64,000 nt of DNA from Dyadobacter sp. 676 (GCF_040448675.1 NZ_CP159289.1:5377001-5441000), one strand, 5' to 3'; shown: positions 25,808-35,467, counted from the first letter of the stretch. Notes: generated by a model not told the origin, from the letters alone. Made by a program: numbers and translations.

Positions 25808-27142
25808 TTACCTGGTAACGGCTACTTTATGTGTGCTGATAGTGCCGTCGAACAGGGCGATAGTAAGCGTGTAAAGGCCTGGCTGTAATCTGGTCACATC
25901 GATTCCCTCGGATGTCATGCGCTGACTGCCAAAAACCTTTGTGCCGCTGGCGTTATGTAAAACTACTTGTTTGATTTGCTGAAAATCTTTGATATGGAAC
26001 CTGTCTGAAACTGGATTAGGATATGGACTGACGGTAGCCAGTTCGGCAAACGTGACATTACGTATGCCGCTATACGCAAACGTTTCGTCCTTGTCTACCA
26101 TTCTCAGACGGTATAGGTTTTGTCCGCGTAATGGGGTTGTGTCCATGAAATAGTATTCCCTTGTAATCCTGCTTTCGCCGTTTGATGCAACGGAGCCGAT
26201 TTTGCTCCACTGTTTGCCATTACCGCTGCGTTCAATCTCAAAACGGTCGCTGTTAGTTTCCTCGGTCGTCGCCCAATGCAACCGGCTTGTTTGCCCTTCT
26301 TTTGCTGCATTGAACCTGACCAGGGTGACCGGTAGTGGCGCGATGAGGGTCGCGAAAGTGTAGGCAGTGTAAGTGTCCGGGGCCAGCGCTGCTGTCGTCG
26401 TAATTGAGCCGGCCGTCAAATCGCTGTTTCCTCCCAGGATCGAGGTGGTATCAACCTTGGATGGGATTGCGATCCACTGACTACCATTCCACCCGGCTAT
26501 GGTTAGCTTGTTGAGCTCGTTACCTGTTAAACTTCCGATCGCACTGGCGGCATCCCAGGTTAACGTCAACGGTGTTGCGTTAGCCCCATCAATATCCCAA
26601 TATTCAACTGTACTGACCGCGTTTAGCTTGGCTTCAAAGGAGCTGGTCGCAAACGGACCTCCTGAAGGCAAAGCAGTATAGTTTCCCCCGGTGAACAGGT
26701 TGCTTGTTGTGGCTGTGCCCGGGTCTGCAAAAAAGTATGCGCCCATTGTCCCGTCTGCCGAAGCGGCAAACTGCCCTAAATGGGTATTGTCGCCTACGGG
26801 AAAAATGAACTGCCCCGAACCATACTTTCGTACATATCCATCCACATACCCTGCGTCGGAAGCATTAGTTGCGGTGGTCGCGGACGGTGCAAAGTTGAGT
26901 ATACCAAAATTTCCACTCGCGCGCTCCGTCAAAATCACGCCGGGTTGAGCGCCACCACCGCCAGTGTTGAAATTGTAGTTGCCAAAGAAAGTCATCTGTG
27001 CACCACCAAAGATGGTGGTATTGCCCTGCCCGCCTTGTTGGGCGAGGGCTACGTCGGCAAGCCCCCATTGCACGCATATGCCAAGGGCAACCGCCCCGAG
27101 CCTTTTACTGGCTTCGAGGGTCATTTTGTATATGGTTCTCAT
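25808..27142 (-). CDS. T9SS-secreted protein
   Basis: 444 residues. The signal peptide runs through GICVQWGLADVALAQQ; an internal ATG at 27124 (MTLEASKRLG) is also possible. The Gly/Asn-rich N-terminus (QQGGQGNTTIFGGAQMTFFG) and the YVDGYVRKYGSGQFIFPVGD motif parallel the gene at 23294. The C-terminus carries LVRFNAAKEGQTSRLHWATT and a sorting domain beginning YPNPVSDRFHIKD. Its 3' ~220 bases are near-identical to those of 23294, implying recent duplication or gene conversion. Confidence 0.85.
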   Translation of the reverse strand: MRTIYKMTLEASKRLGAVALGICVQWGLADVALAQQGGQGNTTIFGGAQMTFFGNYNFNTGGGGAQPGVILTERASGNFGILNFAPSATTATNASDAGYVDGYVRKYGSGQFIFPVGDNTHLGQFAASADGTMGAYFFADPGTATTSNLFTGGNYTALPSGGPFATSSFEAKLNAVSTVEYWDIDGANATPLTLTWDAASAIGSLTGNELNKLTIAGWNGSQWIAIPSKVDTTSILGGNSDLTAGSITTTAALAPDTYTAYTFATLIAPLPVTLVRFNAAKEGQTSRLHWATTEETNSDRFEIERSGNGKQWSKIGSVASNGESRITREYYFMDTTPLRGQNLYRLRMVDKDETFAYSGIRNVTFAELATVSPYPNPVSDRFHIKDFQQIKQVVLHNASGTKVFGSQRMTSEGIDVTRLQPGLYTLTIALFDGTISTHKVAVTR

Positions 27143-27197
27143 CCTGATGTATTTTGAATGAATGATCTTGGAGCAGTAACATGCGCCAGTCTAAGGA

Positions 27198-28556
27198 CTA
27201 TTTGCTATTTACAAGCTGGGCAGATGCACTGTTGGCCGCCGGAGCCGTTTCCAACTTCGCTTCAAATGCAGCCAGCTTTGCTTCCAACGCGTCCATTTTT
27301 GATAGTCTTGCTTTTAGGACGTCGATTTCTGCTTGTTGTTCTTTAATTTCTGCCTGCTGCTCCTGAATCGCTTTGGTGAGCACCGGCACCAGCTCTGTAT
27401 AGCGAATAGATAGAAAATCCTCCTTATCCTCTGGCACATTCACGATGTCTGGCAGCACTTTGACCATTTCCTGCGCAATGAAGCCTAATGAGAAGTGCTT
27501 TTTCTCTGCTTTTTTATAATGGTATTTCTTAGGCCGCAATTGCATGATGGTGGCAACGCCACTTTCAATGTCGGAAATGTCTTCTTTTGTCCGGATATCC
27601 GAAATGGCACCCCACGTAACGTCTCCCGGCGTTAGTTGCACGCCGGTGGTGTGCGAGCCATTGGTATAGAACCGGTATCCGCCACCAAACCGCATGGTCA
27701 TCGTGTTGTCTGCCCAGGAACCTATCGCCACGCCGCCACTGCTATTGTCTGAAAAAACGAAAGCGTCAGCATGGTTCGCCCTTGCGTTGTTGCCGATTGC
27801 AATGGAGGCGTTTTGTTGTGCAAAACATGCGTATCCCAACGCTACGGAGGCTGGACCATTCGCTTGAGTAAGCCATCCTAAGGAAACGGCACCAATATCG
27901 GACGCCGATACATCGTTCCCCATGGCAACGCTGGCACTCCCGCCTGCGACGGCCGAATACCCGGCAGCAATGGAGTTGGTTCCTGACGCCGTGGTCTCCC
28001 GCCCGAGCGAGATGGCGTAAGCCCCGGAAGCCCGTGCGGTCAAGCCAAACGCCATTGATGTCGATCCCGAGGTTACACTTCCGTTCCCACCGGCAAAGCT
28101 ATTGATTGCGTTGGCCATGTTACTTTGACCGACCACAAAGCTGTGGTCGCCGGCAACAGGGATGCTATTTTGATAACCTACTGCCAGCGACCGGATCCCG
28201 GCGACAGCGTTTTCTTGTCCGATCGAAACGGCCCAGTTGGCCCTGTTAATATTCCCCCGCCCAATAGAGGCAGCCCCTAGAACAGTTGGGTCAAACGTAT
28301 TGTCGGCTCCATTGCTGACAGACATATTACCTGCTTCGACGTTCAAATGCGCGTTGGGGGTAATCGTCCCAATACCTACAAAACCATTGTCTTGTCTGAT
28401 CACCGTCCTGTGGTTGTTGGTCGCCTGGACTTCCAGGTTTACATTGGCGCTGATCGTGGTAGGGCTGGTGCCAATTTTGACTTGCGCGAATACAGCGGAA
28501 GATGCTGTCAGCACTGTTCCCAGCGCTAGGGTGGAAAGTAGTCGAGATGTTTTCAT
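27198..28556 (-). CDS. YadA-head-like repeat protein with S74 self-cleaving chaperone domain
   Basis: 452 residues with a signal peptide ending VFAQ. After GFVGIGTITPNAHLNVE come many ~14-residue repeats (SIAAGYSAVAGGSASVAMG, SLGRETTASGTN) of the YadA/Hia head type, which form trimeric beta-roll heads. The C-terminal part has the Peptidase_S74 pattern (SDIRTKEDISDIESG, LGFIAQEMVKVLPD), an intramolecular chaperone that trimerises and then cuts itself off. A coiled coil rich in EQQAEIKEQQAEIDVLKARL follows. The usual trimeric-autotransporter membrane anchor is absent. It is first in the four-gene secreted-protein operon. Confidence 0.85.
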   Translation of the reverse strand: MKTSRLLSTLALGTVLTASSAVFAQVKIGTSPTTISANVNLEVQATNNHRTVIRQDNGFVGIGTITPNAHLNVEAGNMSVSNGADNTFDPTVLGAASIGRGNINRANWAVSIGQENAVAGIRSLAVGYQNSIPVAGDHSFVVGQSNMANAINSFAGGNGSVTSGSTSMAFGLTARASGAYAISLGRETTASGTNSIAAGYSAVAGGSASVAMGNDVSASDIGAVSLGWLTQANGPASVALGYACFAQQNASIAIGNNARANHADAFVFSDNSSGGVAIGSWADNTMTMRFGGGYRFYTNGSHTTGVQLTPGDVTWGAISDIRTKEDISDIESGVATIMQLRPKKYHYKKAEKKHFSLGFIAQEMVKVLPDIVNVPEDKEDFLSIRYTELVPVLTKAIQEQQAEIKEQQAEIDVLKARLSKMDALEAKLAAFEAKLETAPAANSASAQLVNSK

Positions 28557-29279
28557 ATTGATTTATTTGTGTTGATTAATTGATTATTTGCTGTTTGCAT
28601 AAATTTTGGAACATAAAATACCCGTCCCGCCAAAGTGGGTTTTGACCTTTTCTTAAAGAATCCGCCTTTTGATGAGCTTTTTAGTTCCGGATGCAGGCTA
28701 ATGATACCGTTCTTTCATATTGACTTGGTTTGCTTATACAGGAGCTGAAGACCTGACGCTGTAAACGTACCAAAAGAAGTAATTCGACAAAATAGTAATA
28801 TTATGATACGAAAAAGTTCGGGTTCTACAAGCCAGTAAAGATGTGCCACTTCTTATCTTCGTTATGCAATCGCTGGCTATGTTTTTGACAAGTTTAAGCT
28901 CAACTTGACTTTGGTAAAGGATCGGGTCCTATTATTTATGAGGGTGGTTTACTGGATGCAGAAATTTTATTGGACGGGAAAGTCAACTCGGGTCTTAATG
29001 TACCCAATGGTACTCCTGCGCAATTGGTCCTACAGATGTTGTATGGCATGGCAAACCGTTTGCTACCTTGCTTGCCTTGTGCATAGCGCTACGTTTTCAA
29101 GCAGCCTATCCTTACGGATATTTCCCTGGTAACCATTACTGGCATATGAATTCGACAAAATCGGCCTGCAAATCGAAAAATTATGATGTCTGGGCTGGCG
29201 ATATCGACTTGCAAATCGTTACAATATCTTTCTACCTTTATCGCCTGACGTTCCAAACTACTTTTACAAGCTTTATTTT
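28557..29279. other. Long intergenic region before LuxR regulator
   Basis: About 720 bases. Short ORFs at 28905 and 29068 have no convincing composition and overlap each other, so I leave them out. The region must contain the promoter of the leftward secreted-protein operon (from 28556) and of the rightward regulator (29280). A weak TACTTTTA lies just before 29280. Nothing else is recognised. Confidence 0.5.
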
Positions 29280-29933
29280 ATGGCTAACATTCTGATCGTC
29301 GATGACCATCCTATGGTATGTTTTGGCATGGGCGCTATGGTAGAAAGCGTGGTCGAAGACGCAGCACTTTACTTTGCTCATAGCTTCGAGCAGGCAATTG
29401 GCCACCAACGTCGGCGCCAAATGGAGCTCATTATTCTCGATCTTGGCTTACCAGGAGGGTTGGGGGTAGAAATGATCAGCCATTTCACTAATATTCAGCC
29501 GGATGTGAAAATTCTGGTGTGCACGGCCCGGGACGAGCTCTTTAATGCTCCGATCTATATGCAAAGTGGGGCAAGCGGCTTCTTGCATAAGCACAGCCCC
29601 GAGGAAGAAACCAAAAAGGCAATCACGACTGTCCTGAACGGAAAAAAGTATGTCAGCCAGCAGGTGCAAAAGGTGATGGTCGCAAACCTGGTCACTGGTA
29701 AGCCCTTACCAGTCGATCCGATGCGGGCGCTCTCTCCAAGGGAAAAACAAGTGCTCGCTTTACTTTTGAAAGGGAAATGGCTCAAAGAAATCGCAGAAGA
29801 ACTAAACGTGGCCATCCCAACGGTCGGTACCCAGAAAGCGAGCATCTTTCAGAAGCTAAATGTGTCCAACATGGTAGAGCTTACACGGAAAATGGATGCT
29901 TATTACGAAGGGGATAGTATTAACTTTCACTGA
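29280..29933 (+). CDS. LuxR/NarL-family response regulator
   Basis: 217 residues. The receiver has DDH near residue 8, phospho-Asp in LIILDLGLPGG, and Lys in FLHKHSP. The C-terminal LuxR HTH is LSPREKQVLALLLKGKWLKE then IAEELNVAIPTVGTQKASIF. It is convergent with the propeller sensor kinase at 29937, with only 3 bases between the stop codons, so it is the obvious partner by proximity. Its targets may include the secreted-protein operon starting at 28556 (inference). Confidence 0.92.
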   Translation: MANILIVDDHPMVCFGMGAMVESVVEDAALYFAHSFEQAIGHQRRRQMELIILDLGLPGGLGVEMISHFTNIQPDVKILVCTARDELFNAPIYMQSGASGFLHKHSPEEETKKAITTVLNGKKYVSQQVQKVMVANLVTGKPLPVDPMRALSPREKQVLALLLKGKWLKEIAEELNVAIPTVGTQKASIFQKLNVSNMVELTRKMDAYYEGDSINFH

Positions 29934-29936
29934 AAG

Positions 29937-32900
29937 CTAGGTTGCAGGCTTGGAAAAAATAAGGTGAATGTGCGCGCCTGTTTTGTTTTCCGCAAATACT
30001 CTTATGCCAAGCAGTTTTGAAATTTCTTTTATCATTGGGAAACCGAGCCCATTATATTGTTCTGGAAGACTGGAAGTTTCGGTTTGCCCAGTGTTATTCA
30101 GCCAATGTAGCAAAGCGGCAGGCAGACCCGGCCCCTGATCGGTCACCACAAGGTGCAAATCCCCATTTTGATCGAATGTAGATACTGTGATGGCGCCATC
30201 AGGCTTCGCTTTGAGTGCGTTGTCAATCAGGTTATGCAGGACCACACCCAACAGCTCACGGTCACTGGACACCTGCTCCTGGCTTCGGATTGCGATCTGA
30301 AAACTTCCACCGTTCATTTCAAAAATTTCCTTAAAGATTAACATGCGCTCAGATACGAGCTCATGCAGGTTCACAGATTTTAAATCGCTGTAATGCCGAT
30401 GCACTTCGGGTTTGATATAGGTCACGATGTTGCTGATAAGCTGGTCTAGCTGAGTGATCGTTCGGGTCATAGTGTGAATAGCGCTAACGGCTTCGTCGGT
30501 CTGGTTCTTTTCTATTCTGCGCTGGACGAACTGCAGCGCCGCACCCATGTATTTGACTGGCGTACGGATATCATGGGAAATCGAGGCGATCATATGTACA
30601 TGCAGCCTTAGCTGCAGTTCCAGTTGTTTTTCCGACTTTCCCAGTGCTTTCAGCACCAGTTCCAAATCCCTGGTCCTTTCGTCAACCCGAGCTTCCAGTG
30701 CTTGTTTTTGCGATTCAATGCTTCGAGTACGTAGCCTGAGAATGAGACCGAATGCGGCAGTTAGAACCGCGATCGTGGCCAGACGGAACCACCAGGTTTC
30801 ATACCATTTTTTGGCTACGGAAATTTCGATACGTTTATATTGATAGTTACGCGGGCCGAAGCCGTTGACTTTTCGGATCGTAAGTCTGTATTCTCCTGAC
30901 GCTAAATGCGGTAGAAGGATTCCGGGATCCTTAGGGTTAATTTCTCGCCAGCCAGTTAGCGGATCACCGTCTTTGCCAAGCCGGTAGGCCAGTTTAAGGT
31001 TATCGGGGTTACCCAGGTAGGCCACGTTGATCTTCAAACTGACCTCGCTGGCATCAGCATCCAAATGGAGTTTGTTCGCAGAAAATTTCCACGGTTTATT
31101 TTTCACGCTTACTCCTTCTAAATAAATATTTCCCATTGGAAGTTCCGGCCTGATATCTTCCGGAAGAAACCAGACGAGCCCGTTTATCGAAGGAAGTGAG
31201 ACATAGCCATTGGCCAGTCTTACCGCACATGGCTGGCAGCCCCCATTGAACTCATTCGTGTTGAAGCCGGCAGTCTTTATATGGTGATGATAATAAATAT
31301 CAAATGGTTTGCGCGCATATTGTAGCAGGTCATTTTTTGATATTTGAAAGAGCCCCTTGTTTGTTGGTATCCAAAAAAAGCCATTTTTGTCTTCAATGAT
31401 GCAGTGGGCACTGGCCAGGTAATTCTTTTTGTCACGGGGAAACCGCGTCAGTCGCCCATTCTCGAAAAGGAAAACGCCGTCCTTGTAGGTAGTAATCCAT
31501 ATCTGTTTCCCATCCGCTGGAATATAGAGACTACGGATATAAATCCCGTCCAGTTCCTTAACAGATATCAGTTTTTTGCTGTGAATTGAAAGTCGATAAA
31601 GGCCTTTTTCTGAACCGATCCAAAGGGTATCCGCATTCTGATGTTGGATCCATGAGATATTGTCGGCAGTATTCAAAGAAAAGTATTCCGGAGCGGCCGA
31701 AGGCTTTTGCGGATCTATAAAGTAAAGCCCCGACAGTTTTGTCCCTATCCAGATTCGTTCGTCTTTTCCCTGATATAGCTGGGTGATCGCTGTTGGTAAC
31801 ACCCATTTAGCCAAAAGTCGCTTTCCCTCGTGATCAAACTTGAATAGCGTCTGTGAATTCCTTGCCCATATATGGCCAGTGTGGTCCATCAAGACGCTGT
31901 ATTTGTCCCAACCGATGTGCCGGGTGATTTTCAGCATTTGTCTGACGTATGTATTTTTTTCACCTGCGGTCAGACCAAATTCGAGGCCCTGGCTGGACAA
32001 TACTGTGCTGTCCGAATAGGGTACTTGTGCGTAAAAATTGTTGTCGGTGCCCATCGCAGTCGTGGTAAGGGCATGAAAAGGTTTTTTGTCTATAACAAAA
32101 AGGCCTTTCAACTGACTACCCAATAGCAGACGGCCAGTAAGTGGGTGAAGGTATATTGAGACGATGAAATTGCCGGTGAAGTCAAATCCATCGAGCACCA
32201 GGCGAGAGCGAAGATCGCCATTTTGCTGGCGCTGAAGAGAATACAAGTTGTTGCCGACCAGAAGGAAAACCTGGTTAGAAGCATTGCTCCAAAACAGCTT
32301 GTGTTTTTTGCCTGAACGCCGTGACACATTACCTGCTAGATCGCCCGTTAGCCTGACGATGGATTTTTGAATCAGACCATCCTTTAACCGGAAATTCAAT
32401 AGGCCGTTTTCGTCCATGTGATATAGGTCCTGATCTAGCCGGAAAAAGCCCCAAAAACCTTTATCTTCGATTGGCACACTGTTGACCCGTCGCTTTGAGG
32501 AATAATAAGTCAGGCGTATATTGTCGTAGACATAATAGCGGTCAAAGCCAAGAGGAATGATATAGTGATCAGGACTGACATGCATGAGACGTATGCTCGG
32601 CAGACCTTCGGTCAAATACCCATCCTGGCCGTGCATGCCGAAGGGCTGTGCCTTAAGTTGGCCTCGATAAAAGGACGGTTCGATCATTGCCCTACCGGAA
32701 GTGATTCTTATAAAGGTGCCATCGTCGTTGATGGCAAAAAAATCGTCTTTTGCGTTTAACGGGGCAATATGGAATGAGGCAATATTTCGGTTTGGGAAAG
32801 AGCTTCCAAAATCATCGAAAACCACAAAGTTGTTTCCATCGTACCGGACAAGACCCCGCTCGGTGGCTAGCCAAAAGTTTCCCCTGTTGTCTTTGGTAAT

Positions 32901-33056
32901 GGCTTTAACGCTGTTTTGCGGCAGTCCATTCTCATCAGTGAAATGGGTAATGTTAAAATTTGACGGCAGGTCACCTTCAAATCCAGCACCCGATATATGG
33001 CTAGACACGGAAATCAGGAAAACGAAAGTAAAGACAATGCGAAAAAATTGGGGCAT
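29937..33056 (-). CDS. Reg_prop two-component sensor histidine kinase
   Basis: 1039 residues from ATG 33056 (MPQFFRIVFTFVFLISVSSH, signal peptide). The longer frame start at 33086 is rejected because a good promoter -7 box lies at 33084-33091. The periplasmic part holds propeller repeats (ITKDNRGNFWLATERGLVRY; WIGTKLSGLYF; WITTYKDGVFLF) and a Y_Y_Y-like domain, then one membrane helix (FRLATIAVLTAAFGLILRLR). The cytoplasmic part has a coiled coil, H-box ASISHDIRTPVKYMG, N-box HNLIDNALKAK and G-box VTDQGPGLP. It probably senses an extracellular ligand or envelope state and signals to adjacent LuxR regulators. It is about 35% similar by eye in layout to the kinase at 44262. Confidence 0.92.
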   Translation of the reverse strand: MPQFFRIVFTFVFLISVSSHISGAGFEGDLPSNFNITHFTDENGLPQNSVKAITKDNRGNFWLATERGLVRYDGNNFVVFDDFGSSFPNRNIASFHIAPLNAKDDFFAINDDGTFIRITSGRAMIEPSFYRGQLKAQPFGMHGQDGYLTEGLPSIRLMHVSPDHYIIPLGFDRYYVYDNIRLTYYSSKRRVNSVPIEDKGFWGFFRLDQDLYHMDENGLLNFRLKDGLIQKSIVRLTGDLAGNVSRRSGKKHKLFWSNASNQVFLLVGNNLYSLQRQQNGDLRSRLVLDGFDFTGNFIVSIYLHPLTGRLLLGSQLKGLFVIDKKPFHALTTTAMGTDNNFYAQVPYSDSTVLSSQGLEFGLTAGEKNTYVRQMLKITRHIGWDKYSVLMDHTGHIWARNSQTLFKFDHEGKRLLAKWVLPTAITQLYQGKDERIWIGTKLSGLYFIDPQKPSAAPEYFSLNTADNISWIQHQNADTLWIGSEKGLYRLSIHSKKLISVKELDGIYIRSLYIPADGKQIWITTYKDGVFLFENGRLTRFPRDKKNYLASAHCIIEDKNGFFWIPTNKGLFQISKNDLLQYARKPFDIYYHHHIKTAGFNTNEFNGGCQPCAVRLANGYVSLPSINGLVWFLPEDIRPELPMGNIYLEGVSVKNKPWKFSANKLHLDADASEVSLKINVAYLGNPDNLKLAYRLGKDGDPLTGWREINPKDPGILLPHLASGEYRLTIRKVNGFGPRNYQYKRIEISVAKKWYETWWFRLATIAVLTAAFGLILRLRTRSIESQKQALEARVDERTRDLELVLKALGKSEKQLELQLRLHVHMIASISHDIRTPVKYMGAALQFVQRRIEKNQTDEAVSAIHTMTRTITQLDQLISNIVTYIKPEVHRHYSDLKSVNLHELVSERMLIFKEIFEMNGGSFQIAIRSQEQVSSDRELLGVVLHNLIDNALKAKPDGAITVSTFDQNGDLHLVVTDQGPGLPAALLHWLNNTGQTETSSLPEQYNGLGFPMIKEISKLLGIRVFAENKTGAHIHLIFSKPAT

Positions 33057-33083
33057 AGAACGGCAATCTGAAAGGGCAGAAGA

Positions 33084-33115
33084 CAAAAATATAGAATTTA
33101 TTCTACAAAAACAAA
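33084..33115 (-). promoter_or_regulatory. Bacteroidota-type promoter TTTG-N20-TATTTTTG
   Basis: On the minus strand TTTG (33112-33115) is followed after 20 bases by TATTTTTG (33084-33091), fitting TTTG-N19-21-TAnnTTTG. Transcription would begin near 33077, leaving ~20 bases before ATG 33056. This decides the start of the kinase gene. Confidence 0.65.
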
Positions 33116-33360
33116 GTACGTTGTGCTAAAAATAGGCTGGTTTGTATAACAAAAACGTTTACTAATATAGCACCAGCAAATACTTATAAGTGGTATCATA
33201 ATATTACTATGGACTTAAATTAGCTCCCTTTCCCCCATACTTGTACATTTGAGTGCTTGCAATGCAGTTTATTACGCAGAAGACTCTTGTCGAAGTTTAT
33301 TGATAGCCCAGGCCATCCGTTTGAAGCGCGCAATACAAAATCATTTTAACTATTTTGCCG

Positions 33361-33981
33361 ATGAATTTTCTGATCATTGATGACCAGCCGCTCATTTGTA
33401 TTGGCCTGAGGGGATTGCTGGAAAGCCATTTTGCAGATTGCTACGTACAGGAAGCGGCTTCGGTAACGGCTGCTTTACGGCCAGTTGACCAGCCGCCGTT
33501 CGACTTTATTATCATAGAACCTGACAATGGTCATGATATTGGGACGAAAGTGGTGGGCGTTATTAAATATAAGTGGCCGGAATGCGCTGTGATCATATAT
33601 TCGAGGCTCGAAGAAAACACTTTTGCCGTTCCGTTCATGGAGGCGGGCGCCAATGCGTTTATTTCCAAGCAGGCTGGGCCTGATCAAATTCTCAAGGCTG
33701 TACAAACAGTCAAAGAGCGTGGAAGGTATTTAAGCGTCGATCTTTTAGGTAAGCTCATACCCAAAATTCAAGCAAGTAAGTATCCGTCGATATCGAAATT
33801 GACCACCCGTGAATTAATGGTGATGCAGCTATTGATGCGCGGTAAATCGACGAAAGAAATGGCGTATGATCTTGGCGTCCGTGAAAACACGGTTAGCACA
33901 TTCAAACAGCGTCTTTACCGGAAGTTAAAAGTCACTAACCAAATTGAACTGTACCGGGTCGGGGCAATTTATGGCATGTAA
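33361..33981 (+). CDS. LuxR-family response regulator lacking the phospho-acceptor Asp
   Basis: 206 residues from ATG 33361 (the frame also opens at TTG 33355). The receiver starts MNFLIIDDQPLICIG with the acidic pair, and Lys is present in FISKQAG. The acceptor site, however, reads DFIIIEPDNG, with Glu where Asp is expected. The LuxR HTH is LTTRELMVMQLLMRGKSTKE then MAYDLGVRENTVSTFKQRLY. Glu can mimic phospho-Asp, so the protein might be constitutively active or regulated otherwise. It is divergent from the propeller kinase at 33056 across a 300-base shared promoter region. TACATTTG at 33244-33251 is a possible -7 box. Confidence 0.88.
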   Translation: MNFLIIDDQPLICIGLRGLLESHFADCYVQEAASVTAALRPVDQPPFDFIIIEPDNGHDIGTKVVGVIKYKWPECAVIIYSRLEENTFAVPFMEAGANAFISKQAGPDQILKAVQTVKERGRYLSVDLLGKLIPKIQASKYPSISKLTTRELMVMQLLMRGKSTKEMAYDLGVRENTVSTFKQRLYRKLKVTNQIELYRVGAIYGM

Positions 33982-34002
33982 TCCTTTCGCCCAGAGCACT
34001 TC

Positions 34003-34023
34003 CTTGCGGCTTTCAGCCGCAAG
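34003..34023. terminator. Hairpin between convergent LuxR genes
   Basis: cttgcggct / agccgcaag form a perfect 9-bp stem with a 3-base loop between the stops at 33981 and 34043. T-rich tails are weak on both sides. Confidence 0.55.
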
Positions 34024-34042
34024 ATATTTGGCGGCAGACGCG

Positions 34043-34723
34043 TCATTGTCTAAATTTTTCCGCCTCGGTATACAATTCAATCAATGTGGTTACCCCAAGT
34101 CTTTCAAAAATTTTGGATTTATAAGTACTTACCGAGCTTTCGGTAAGACCAAGCTGGTTGGCAATTTCCTTGACCCAAAGGCCATCCAGTAACATATCCA
34201 TCACTTCAAGCTCTCGTATTGAAAGTGCTTCCAACGGGTTCTCAGGAACAAAACCTGGGTACATGTTTTCATTTAAGATTTTTCCCTGCATCACTTCGCT
34301 CAAAAAACGTCTGTCATTTAAAGTGGCCGAAATCGCGGCCTGCATCTGGTCTTTTGTAGCGTCTTTCGACAAGAAGCCATTCGCACCAGCCTTAATGTAG
34401 TGTAAACCATATATTTGCTCGTTTAAGCCTGAAAAAATTAGTATCCTTACTTTTGGCTGCACCATCCTGATTTTTGAAATCATTGCTACCCCTTCACTGT
34501 CTGGAAGCTGAATGTCAAGCAAGACAAGATCGATTTCGTGTGCCTCCAAGCAACTGATCCCATCCCGTAGAGTTGCGGCTTCGTGAATGATGGCCGATTT
34601 AAAAGTTTCCTTTATCAATACTTTGGTTGCGAGCCTTATAATGGCATAATCTTCGACCAGCAACACGCGGGTGGGTAGCGAGTAATTTTCTAAGTGGTTC
34701 ACAAATATCTTTCTTAGGAGCAA
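34043..34723 (-). CDS. LuxR/NarL-family response regulator
   Basis: 226 residues. After a short N-terminal extension the receiver begins RVLLVEDYAIIR, with phospho-Asp in DLVLLDIQLPDSEG and Lys in FLSKDATKD. The HTH is LSIRELEVMDMLLDGLWVKE then IANQLGLTESSVSTYKSKIF. All key residues are present, so it is a normal phospho-regulated transcription factor. It is convergent with the regulator at 33361. The likely kinases are the neighbours at 29937 or 35468. Confidence 0.92.
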   Translation of the reverse strand: MLLRKIFVNHLENYSLPTRVLLVEDYAIIRLATKVLIKETFKSAIIHEAATLRDGISCLEAHEIDLVLLDIQLPDSEGVAMISKIRMVQPKVRILIFSGLNEQIYGLHYIKAGANGFLSKDATKDQMQAAISATLNDRRFLSEVMQGKILNENMYPGFVPENPLEALSIRELEVMDMLLDGLWVKEIANQLGLTESSVSTYKSKIFERLGVTTLIELYTEAEKFRQ

Positions 34724-34831
34724 TGATTTGTACGTAAGCTGGCCGAATATATGGTTTCGCGCGAATTACGTGCAAGTAACAGCGTTGCAAAATGAAGTTT
34801 CTCGTAGCAGTAATTTCATGGCATACTTACA

Positions 34832-35218
34832 TTAAAACAAGGCCATTTGAGCTACGAGCCCGTCATTATTTCCAACCGGCGGTAAATTCTCGTACCGCCA
34901 AAAATCGAACATGGGCTTCCCATCTGGCCGCGGCTTTTTCCCACGAATGCTACAAACAGGGTGACAATCGAGCGCCGTGGACGGAAGCATATAGTCGAAT
35001 ACGGCCCGTAAGTTATCGTCTGTTAAGTCCGCGACACCCAGAAGTGTTCCAGCTCTGGCGTCAGAAAGAGCGGGATGCCGTGCCGGTATGCTCGGGCCCG
35101 TTTGCTGTGACCGTGGCTTTAAGCCAGCCAAATGTGTACCGATACCAATCATCTGTAAAAATGGCCCATGGTTTGGGTTATGCTTCTCTAATTTGTCTCG
35201 AGGTGAAATGTCCGACAT
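34832..35218 (-). pseudogene. Relic of a second hypothetical-SRAP locus
   Basis: The open frame ends with a clear SRAP C-terminus (LTDDNLRAVFDYMLPSTALD, HPVCSIRGKKPRPDGK), matching the end of the SRAP gene at 2878. Another frame just upstream reads IPLFLTPELEHFWVS, also SRAP. Upstream again a third frame contains WLKATVTANGPEHT, matching the end of the unknown gene at 2393. Catalytic Cys2 and the active-site Glu are gone. This is a deleted, frameshifted second copy of the gene pair that follows dnaE2. Confidence 0.75.
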
Positions 35219-35467
35219 GCTTGTCAGCGCGGTCCACCGGTTCGCAATGGACTTGGAGTACGCAAATAAGTGTACGATCCTGCCGGTTGTTTATAGGGGT
35301 CTGAGCTTAGTCTGCGTATGAAGCTTCTGGCATGCTTCTTTCTATGCCACCCGCCTTTAATTACCGCTACAACTTGTAGGAGTGACCAGCTATGAAACAA
35401 CTTAATCAGATGGATAGACTGGCGCAGGCAGTCGAGCCATACGGTCCAGCGGCAAAACAATGTAAAC

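Noticed and set aside
28905-29295. Two overlapping short plus-strand ORFs before the LuxR regulator
   Set aside because: They overlap each other in different frames, lack recognisable motifs, and have compositions unlike neighbouring genes.
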